Positions 43,157-48,636 of a stretch of 48,636 nt of DNA are shown here, piece after piece (position 1 is the stretch's first letter; every line of letters starts with the position of its first letter). The position numbers were made by a program, and so were the translations under genes. Source of the DNA: Flagellimonas amphidinii. GTDB taxonomy: Bacteria > Bacteroidota > Bacteroidia > Flavobacteriales > Flavobacteriaceae. Location: NCBI RefSeq assembly GCF_013090115.1, contig NZ_JABFNN010000028.1:1-48636 (forward strand). The letters are read 5' to 3'. The notes below the pieces were generated by a model, which ran no database searches, was not told where the DNA came from, and worked only from the letters and a program-made list of their open reading frames with translations.

Positions 43157-44122
43157 TTATTTTTTAAATAAATAGTTTTTATAATTTTCTTGGGCATCTG
43201 AAAAGGATTGTACTATTTTGAGTCCAGCCTCTCCTGCCAACCATTCCACTACTTCGTCGTCATATTTTTGGGAAATTTCAGTGTGGATTGTTTCCCAACG
43301 TTTAAAAGTTACCTCAAGTTCCAAACTTGAAATAGAAACCTTTTGGTCCTCCTTGGAAACCAAATAGCTTTTAGCGGTACCTGTTTCGGGGTCGTATACT
43401 TCCCAATGCAGAAACTTATCCAAATCAAAATTCCCACCGATTTCCTTATTGATTCTGGTCAACACATTTTTATTGAAAGCCTCAGTAATGCCAGTTTTGT
43501 CGTTGTAGGCATCCAATATGGTCTGCGGATTTTTTTTCATATCAAAACCAATGAAAATATAATCCTGTTCATTGATGGAATCTTGTAGGTTTCGCAAAAA
43601 TTCTACAGCTTTTTCATGCAAAAGATTACCAATGTTAGATCCCAAAAACAAGATGACTTTCCTCTTTTCATTAATCTTATTAATGTCCCTCAATGTGTTA
43701 AAATAAGTACCCTGAATGGGATTTACTTCAACAGCTGGAATCTCTTGGGTAATAGTGGTCTCTAAATTGTCCAACGCATTTTGACTGATGTCTATTGGGC
43801 GATAATCGAAAGAAAGTTGTTGCTCAACAAGATGCTGCAGCAAGATTTTGGTCTTTTTCCCGTCTCCAGCACCCAATTCAAACAGGCTGAAGGGTCCGTT
43901 CTTTGCAAAAAGTTGAACAATATCCTCTTTGTGTTTCTGTAAAATATTGAACTCACAATCTGTAAGGTAATATTCTGGCATGGCCATGATATCCTGAAAG
44001 AGTTTATCGCCTACTTCGTCATAAAAGTATTTGGAGGATAGATATTTAGGATAAGCCGTTAGGCCCTCATAGACCTCTTGTTCGAAAACTGAGGTGAAGG
44101 TTGGTATGTTTTTGTCCTGCAT
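43157..44122 (-). CDS. egtD: L-histidine N-alpha-methyltransferase EgtD
   Basis: The 321-residue product transfers three methyl groups from S-adenosylmethionine to histidine, giving hercynine, the first step of ergothioneine synthesis. It has YFYDEVGDKLFQDIMAMPEYYLTDCE (about 32-57, shown by its ends), the SAM loop FELGAGDGKKT (about 81-91), FLGSNIGNL, and IHTEISQKY near residues 277-285, which fits the histidine-binding Glu and Ser of EgtD. It lies 16 bases behind egtB and 3 before DUF427. Confidence 0.95.
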   Translation of the reverse strand: MQDKNIPTFTSVFEQEVYEGLTAYPKYLSSKYFYDEVGDKLFQDIMAMPEYYLTDCEFNILQKHKEDIVQLFAKNGPFSLFELGAGDGKKTKILLQHLVEQQLSFDYRPIDISQNALDNLETTITQEIPAVEVNPIQGTYFNTLRDINKINEKRKVILFLGSNIGNLLHEKAVEFLRNLQDSINEQDYIFIGFDMKKNPQTILDAYNDKTGITEAFNKNVLTRINKEIGGNFDLDKFLHWEVYDPETGTAKSYLVSKEDQKVSISSLELEVTFKRWETIHTEISQKYDDEVVEWLAGEAGLKIVQSFSDAQENYKNYLFKK

Positions 44123-44138
44123 ATGCGCTATGTCGTAA

Positions 44139-45299
44139 TTATTTGGCCAACCTTATCCCGGTAAATTGCCATCTTAATTGCGGATGAAAAAAATTTCTGT
44201 AAGTGGATCTTGTATGTTTTTCAGGTGTGGCTACGGAACTTCCCCGAAGTACTTTTTGATTGACCATAAATTTACCGTTGTATTCGCCTAAAGCACCGTC
44301 TGCTTTTTGATAATTAGGGTAGGGAAGGTAGGCACTTTCTGTCCACTCCCAACGTTTGCCCCAAGGAAAAAAGGACTGTGCCGCCTCCCATTCAAATTCG
44401 GTAGGGAGTCTAAGACCTTTCCATTGTGCATAGGCGAAAGCTTCGTAATAGGAAATGTGGGCAATTGGTGCAAACGGGTCAATTTTTGTCAATCCCAATG
44501 TAGTGTAATGATGCCATCCTTCATCAACATGGTGCCAATATAAAGGGGAAGAAATACCATTTTGGTTCACCCAATCCCAACCCTCAGCATGCCAAAGATC
44601 AAAACGGTTATATCCACCAGCATCAATAAATGCCATGTATTCAGCATTTGTAACCAATTTATTGGAAATAAGATAGGGTTGTAAATAGACTTTGTGCTTG
44701 CCCAATTCATTATCGTAGCAAAATTCTTTGGAGTCATGACCGATTTGATAAATACCCTCTTCCATGGAAATCCAATCTTGTTGATGGGTTTCCACGGGAT
44801 GGTCTACAAATCGGTCTGAGTAGGGAGGAAGCAACGGATTGTTTCCTAAAATATATTTAATGTCTGACAACAACAATTCTTGGTGTTGCTTTTCATGATG
44901 GATGCCAATTTCCAATAATGCATTGAGGTCATCATTTTGTGCTTGTGAGAAAAGTGCTTTGATGCCTTCGGTTACATAGTTCCGATATTCATACACCTTT
45001 TTTACCGATGGTCTTGATAAATTTCCTCTATCTGAGCGAACAATACGTTTCCCCACAGTTTCATAGTAGCTATTGAACACAAATGAAAAGTCATCGTCAA
45101 AAAGCTGATAACCTTTGGCTTGAGGTTTCAGGATGAATTCCTCAAAAAACCAAGTAGTATGTCCTAAGTGCCATTTGGGAGGACTTACATCCACAACTGG
45201 TTGAACCACATAGTCCTCAATTTCAAGAGGTTCACAAAGGATTTCTGAATGTTTGCGGGTTTCCAGAAAGAAATCCAATAGGGAATCGGTAAGAATCAT
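44139..45299 (-). CDS. egtB: Ergothioneine synthase EgtB (hercynine sulfoxide synthase)
   Basis: The 386-residue product has a DinB-like N-terminal half with the probable iron ligands His47 (KWHLGHTTW), His135 and His139 (HHEKQHQE), and a formylglycine-generating-type C-terminal half with YEAFAYAQWKGLRLPTEFEWE and VLRGSSVATPEKHTRSTYRNF. It joins a thiol to hercynine with O2 to make the sulfoxide precursor of ergothioneine. No EgtC gene is in the window, so the sulfur donor may be cysteine rather than gamma-glutamylcysteine, as known for some EgtB types. It starts 38 bases after the histidine kinase stop. Confidence 0.94.
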   Translation of the reverse strand: MILTDSLLDFFLETRKHSEILCEPLEIEDYVVQPVVDVSPPKWHLGHTTWFFEEFILKPQAKGYQLFDDDFSFVFNSYYETVGKRIVRSDRGNLSRPSVKKVYEYRNYVTEGIKALFSQAQNDDLNALLEIGIHHEKQHQELLLSDIKYILGNNPLLPPYSDRFVDHPVETHQQDWISMEEGIYQIGHDSKEFCYDNELGKHKVYLQPYLISNKLVTNAEYMAFIDAGGYNRFDLWHAEGWDWVNQNGISSPLYWHHVDEGWHHYTTLGLTKIDPFAPIAHISYYEAFAYAQWKGLRLPTEFEWEAAQSFFPWGKRWEWTESAYLPYPNYQKADGALGEYNGKFMVNQKVLRGSSVATPEKHTRSTYRNFFHPQLRWQFTGIRLAK

Positions 45300-45337
45300 G
45301 ATAACGACTTTACTCTTTAAAGATAGTGAATAATGGA

Positions 45338-46831
45338 TTAGGCCATGGAGTAAACCGGAAGGCTAAAAGAGAAAGAAGTACCTTCTTCAGGTTTGCTGAA
45401 CACCCTGATTCGGCTATCGTGAATCTCCATGATTTTTTTGACAATCGCTAAGCCCAAACCAGCTCCAGCCTTTTCCTGTCCGGTTTTTGTTTGTCGGTAC
45501 CGCTCAAAAATCAATGCTTGGTTGTCTTTCTTTATACCAGGGCCAGAATCTTGGATGGTCACCTGTACATCGTTGTCCAAAGTTTCAATTTTTACAGTGA
45601 CCTTGCCACCTTCGGGAGTGAATTTAAGTGCATTGTCCATAAGATTTTGAATGGCACGCTCTACAAGAGAGATGTCAGCAAAAACCAAGGGAATGCCCTC
45701 TTTCATGCTCAATTGAAGATCAATGTTCTTTTTCTCGGCCAAAAGGGAATAATTTCTGTGGATGTCATTGGCCAATTCACTGATCAAGAAGGGTTCTTTT
45801 TCAGGTTGAATCTGGTTGGCCTCCAACTTGGAGTATTCAAAAAGTTGTGAGACCAATTTGGAGATTCGCTCACTGCTTCGGGTTACCGTTTGAAGGTATT
45901 TGGCACGTTCTTCAGCAGAAAGCTCAGAATCCTTCATGTGCAGTGTTTCAATATAGCCTTGTATAATGGATAGTGGTGTCCTAAGGTCGTGGGAAATATT
46001 GGCAATCAGCTCTTGTCGTAACTGTTCTACGGATTTTATTTTTTCAATATCAGATAAAATGGTATCCGCCATACTGTTGTAGGTGCTGGCCACATTGGCA
46101 AGATCGGTTTTTTCAGCATTTTCTATGCGATATTCCAAATCCCCTTGTTGAAAACGTTTGGCCGCATAGATAATTTTTCGGAGACTTCGGGTGAGATACC
46201 AAATGGCCAATATTCCCAAGAGCGTGGCAAAAATCAAGGTCAGAATAGATCCGCCTAGCCCCAATCGCATAAAATAGCTGTTAAAGAGGTCACTTCTTGT
46301 GGCCAAAAAGTCTTCTCCTGCTAAAATAATGTACACGTAACCTTCATGACCATTCTTGGAAAAATGGGCTGCCGAAAAAATGGTCTGTTTGGATAAGTCC
46401 TTGGGGTCGTCACCTAAAATATAGTTGCTACCCTTTTCATTGATGAATTTTTTTATTGGAGCAAGGTCCACTTTTTTCTGTTGGGTCTCGGGAGCATCAT
46501 GATCTAGCACAACGGAGTACTGAACATAACCGTCATTGTCCAAAAGATAAACTTCAATGGCTCTGTTTACGGCCATCATATCGTGCATCAAATCTCCAAA
46601 AAGTTCTTTGTTCACAGCTCCTGTTGAATCAAAAGGATGGGTATTCCTGAATTTTTCATCAATTAGGTCCTGCGCTAAATTGGCATGCAATCGCTGAGTG
46701 GTCTCATAAAAATATTTATTGGACAGATAAATGGAAGTGATGGTATATCCAATACCTGCCAATAACAGTATGGCCAAAAAAGAAAGCGTTAGTTTTAGAA
46801 TGAATCGTATGGAAAGAATGTTGTTTTTCAT
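45338..46831 (-). CDS. Sensor histidine kinase
   Basis: The 497-residue product has TM1 (about 10-34), an extracytoplasmic sensor region (about 35-187), TM2 (about 188-213), a HAMP domain (about 211-264), the dimerisation helix with phospho-acceptor His281 in ANISHDLRTPLS, and a HATPase domain with N box NLMDNALKF, DSGPGIKK and GAGLGLAIVKKI. The signal is unknown. It starts 12 bases after the response regulator stop and forms a two-component pair with it; egtB follows 38 bases after its stop with no visible terminator. Confidence 0.94.
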   Translation of the reverse strand: MKNNILSIRFILKLTLSFLAILLLAGIGYTITSIYLSNKYFYETTQRLHANLAQDLIDEKFRNTHPFDSTGAVNKELFGDLMHDMMAVNRAIEVYLLDNDGYVQYSVVLDHDAPETQQKKVDLAPIKKFINEKGSNYILGDDPKDLSKQTIFSAAHFSKNGHEGYVYIILAGEDFLATRSDLFNSYFMRLGLGGSILTLIFATLLGILAIWYLTRSLRKIIYAAKRFQQGDLEYRIENAEKTDLANVASTYNSMADTILSDIEKIKSVEQLRQELIANISHDLRTPLSIIQGYIETLHMKDSELSAEERAKYLQTVTRSSERISKLVSQLFEYSKLEANQIQPEKEPFLISELANDIHRNYSLLAEKKNIDLQLSMKEGIPLVFADISLVERAIQNLMDNALKFTPEGGKVTVKIETLDNDVQVTIQDSGPGIKKDNQALIFERYRQTKTGQEKAGAGLGLAIVKKIMEIHDSRIRVFSKPEEGTSFSFSLPVYSMA

Positions 46832-46843
46832 GGTTTGGTCTGG

Positions 46844-47557
46844 TTAAGCTTCCACTAGCTCTTCGTTGAATTTATACCCCACGCCCCAAGTGGTAAGAAT
46901 AAATTTAGGGTTGCTCATATCTGGTTCTATTTTGGAACGTAGCCTGTTGATGTGCGAGTTCACCGTATGTTCATAACCTTTAAAGTCATAACCCCAAATC
47001 ATATTGAGCAGTTTGGAACGATCATAGCTTTTTCCGGGATTGGTGGATAGCAAAACCAAAAGTTCAAATTCTTTAGGGGACAGTTCAATTTTTTTGCCGT
47101 CCAAAAGCACTTTGCGCATATCAATGTCGATGGAAAGGATATCGAATTCCATCAGTTTTGGGTTTTTGTCAGTAGTTGGCTCAGGAATATCCATTTTCTG
47201 TCTTCTAAAAATGGCTTTGACCCTAGCGATGAACTCTCGAACGCTGAAAGGTTTGGTCAAGTAATCATCAGCGCCTACTTCTAATCCCAACACCTTGTCT
47301 ATTTCTTCAGAACGGGCCGTAAGCATCATTATAGGCGATTTAATATCGCGTGCCCTGATTTTCTGACAGATTTCAATGCCATCCATTCCGGGAAGCATCA
47401 CATCCAAAATAATAAGGTCAGGATATTCATTGATGGCCTTTTGTAACCCAACATCACCACGGTCGGCTGTCAATACCGAACAACCTAAATCTTTAAGATG
47501 TATTTCCAAAAGACGAATGATCTCAAGATCATCCTCAACAATCAGCACTTTTTTCAT
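46844..47557 (-). CDS. OmpR-family response regulator
   Basis: The 237-residue product has a receiver domain with the acidic pair Asp9/Asp10, phospho-acceptor Asp52 in LIILDVMLPGMDG and Lys in YLTKPFSVREF, then a C-terminal winged helix (about 140-230) with LSPKEFELLVLL, YDRSKLLNMIWGYDF and VNSHINRLRSKIE, including the TTWGVGYKF wing. It is partner to the histidine kinase 12 bases downstream. The intergenic region upstream holds a 7-7 palindrome that could be its binding site. Confidence 0.95.
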   Translation of the reverse strand: MKKVLIVEDDLEIIRLLEIHLKDLGCSVLTADRGDVGLQKAINEYPDLIILDVMLPGMDGIEICQKIRARDIKSPIMMLTARSEEIDKVLGLEVGADDYLTKPFSVREFIARVKAIFRRQKMDIPEPTTDKNPKLMEFDILSIDIDMRKVLLDGKKIELSPKEFELLVLLSTNPGKSYDRSKLLNMIWGYDFKGYEHTVNSHINRLRSKIEPDMSNPKFILTTWGVGYKFNEELVEA

Positions 47558-47666
47558 GGTTCAACAAATAAAAATGTAAAGTATCACAGAAAGTTCACCA
47601 TTTTTCCTAAAGCTTCACACAGTATTCTATTAACAGTCAATTTTTAAGGCGATTCTTTACAAAATA

Positions 47667-47701
47667 TACTGATTTTTAATTCAAAATACTGATAATCAGT
47701 A
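47667..47701. promoter_or_regulatory. Candidate operator: TACTGAT direct repeat plus palindrome
   Basis: TACTGAT occurs at 47667-47673 and again exactly 20 bases later at 47687-47693, where it forms a perfect palindrome with ATCAGTA (47695-47701, one base between). It lies between the divergent response regulator and lipoprotein genes. Spacing of two helical turns fits a dimeric regulator, but which one is unknown. Confidence 0.45.
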
Positions 47702-47782
47702 AATAATGAATCTTTATTTTTTTGTGATACTTCCGCAACAACTTCCCGCTTCATTTGTGGTGCAATTTAAAACAACAAGAAA

Positions 47783-48636
47783 ATGAGCAGCTTACGATCT
47801 ATTATGACATTATTGGGCATTGGATTGATTTTGATTTCATGTGATTCAGAATCTGATGATGCGCCATTAGCACTAAACGCAGGAATTCTATCGGGAGGAC
47901 CCTTCACATTCACCGTGGATGGAACTCCAGATATGGTTAGCGGAATTACTTTGGACGAATCCAATGTAGTGGGAACCAATCAAGGGTATGTAATTACAGA
48001 TGATCAGAACAACATTTTGGGCTTGCCACCAACTTTGGCAGCACTAGAAGGTGTTGATTTTGATGGAGCCGGGACAGGTATTTGCTTTATTTGGCATATT
48101 GTTTATGAAGCTGGACTTTCTGGCTTGGAAACAGGTGCCAATACCAATGGTTTATCTGGTGAATATGATTTGTCGAATTCCATTATGGTCACCAGAAATG
48201 GCCTTAATGCAGGGACGCTTTCCGGAGGCCCTTTCACTTTTATGGTAGATGGAACTCCAGACATGGTAAGTGGAATTACCTTGGATGACACTAATCTGAA
48301 CGGAGCCAATCAAAGGTATGTGATCACAGATGACCAGAACAACATTTTGGGCTTGCCACCAACTTTGGAAGCATTAGAAGGTGTTGATTTTGATGGAGCC
48401 GGAGCAGGTATTTGCTTTATTTGGCATTTAACTTACGAAGATGGGTTAACTGGCTTGGAAGCAGGCAACAATGTATCCGATTTAGATGGAAATTACGCCT
48501 TGTCCAATTCCATTATGGTGACAAGAAATGGTCTTAATGCAGGAACATTATCTGGTGGTCCTTTCACTTTTACGGTGGATGGAACTCCAGACATGGTAAG
48601 TGGCATTACCTTGGATGACGCCAATTTGAACGGAAC
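47783..48636 (+). CDS. Repetitive surface lipoprotein, 3' end cut off
   Basis: The gene starts at ATG 47783 and runs in frame to the window end (284 codons visible). A type II signal peptide ends in lipobox LISC (Cys20), followed by DSESDD, an acidic stretch like the Bacteroidota surface-export signal. After a short linker, residues from 33 on consist of tandem 110-residue units, each containing LSGGPFTF, VDGTPDMVSGITLD, YVITDDQNNILGLPPTL, EGVDFDGAG, ICFIWH and LSNSIMVTRNG. Two full units and the beginning of a third are visible. The function is unknown; such repeats are found in large secreted Bacteroidota proteins. No stop codon is seen, so the total length is unknown. It is divergent from the response regulator gene. 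Confidence 0.85.
   Translation, partial: MSSLRSIMTLLGIGLILISCDSESDDAPLALNAGILSGGPFTFTVDGTPDMVSGITLDESNVVGTNQGYVITDDQNNILGLPPTLAALEGVDFDGAGTGICFIWHIVYEAGLSGLETGANTNGLSGEYDLSNSIMVTRNGLNAGTLSGGPFTFMVDGTPDMVSGITLDDTNLNGANQRYVITDDQNNILGLPPTLEALEGVDFDGAGAGICFIWHLTYEDGLTGLEAGNNVSDLDGNYALSNSIMVTRNGLNAGTLSGGPFTFTVDGTPDMVSGITLDDANLNG
47879..48636 (+). repeat. 330-bp in-frame tandem repeat (2.3 copies visible)
   Basis: Units begin at GCAGG at 47879, 48209 and 48539, each exactly 330 bases apart (110 codons). Matching stretches include 48001-48036 and 48331-48366, which are almost identical at base level, synonymous sites included, so the copies are recent or are kept alike by recombination. The array continues beyond the window. 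Confidence 0.92.

Noticed and set aside
47879..48636. Tandem repeats as an origin or integration site
   Set aside because: The period is a multiple of three and the frame stays open, so the repeat is protein-coding.

Overview
The window reads as chromosomal DNA of a marine Flavobacteriaceae-type bacterium (Bacteroidota), probably close to Muricauda/Allomuricauda. This rests on the gene families: a type IX secretion (T9SS) cargo protein with a PorP/SprF partner, DUF6089, DUF6090, an HPPK-deoxynucleoside kinase fusion, tandem OmpH/Skp genes behind bamA, and a Bacteroidota-type promoter (TTG, 20 bases, TACTTTTG) before the trigger factor gene. The genus is inferred from overall resemblance only.

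Layout. 1-5602: a T9SS cell-surface cluster with a truncated giant adhesin-like protein, a PorP/SprF protein and an OmpA-family protein. 5603-8702: a divergent Nramp-like transporter, a membrane-anchored alpha/beta hydrolase and a small predicted beta-barrel protein. 8797-9031: tRNA-Leu(UAA) and tRNA-Gly(GCC), each followed by a terminator. 9106-18895: housekeeping genes: mutS, a TrmH-type RNA methyltransferase, folK-dNK, sppA, a queuosine-precursor transporter and an AsmA-like protein. 18896-22934: the least conserved part. It is bounded on both sides by copies of one palindromic intergenic repeat family and holds two unrecognised AT-rich genes (19362-20789), then DUF6090 and DUF2797 genes. 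22935-30589: GH3-family enzyme, small hydrolase, clpX, clpP, tig, a 4-TM protein and an SGNH lipoprotein. 30724-39506: a hydrolase and pdxJ, divergent from a long forward run CBS-nadK-DUF6089-uppS-bamA-ompH-ompH that supplies NADP, the undecaprenyl carrier and outer-membrane assembly. 39597-42846: murI, folA with a 2TM gene, a class V PLP enzyme and a stand-alone CBM48 protein. 42872-47557: a tightly packed reverse run, response regulator-histidine kinase-egtB-egtD-DUF427, linking a two-component system to ergothioneine synthesis. 47783-48636: the start of a surface lipoprotein built of exact 330-bp tandem repeats.

Most genes are conserved. The best candidates for something new are: the two-gene island at 19362-20789, whose first product has a strand pattern that reminds me of gasdermin-type pore formers (a hypothesis only); the Nramp homologue without its metal-binding motif; an A12 tract placed so that a -1 shift would fuse a 2TM membrane protein to dihydrofolate reductase; and the two-component/ergothioneine gene run with a PLP enzyme next to it that could be the missing lyase. 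No CRISPR array, insertion sequence or prophage was seen.
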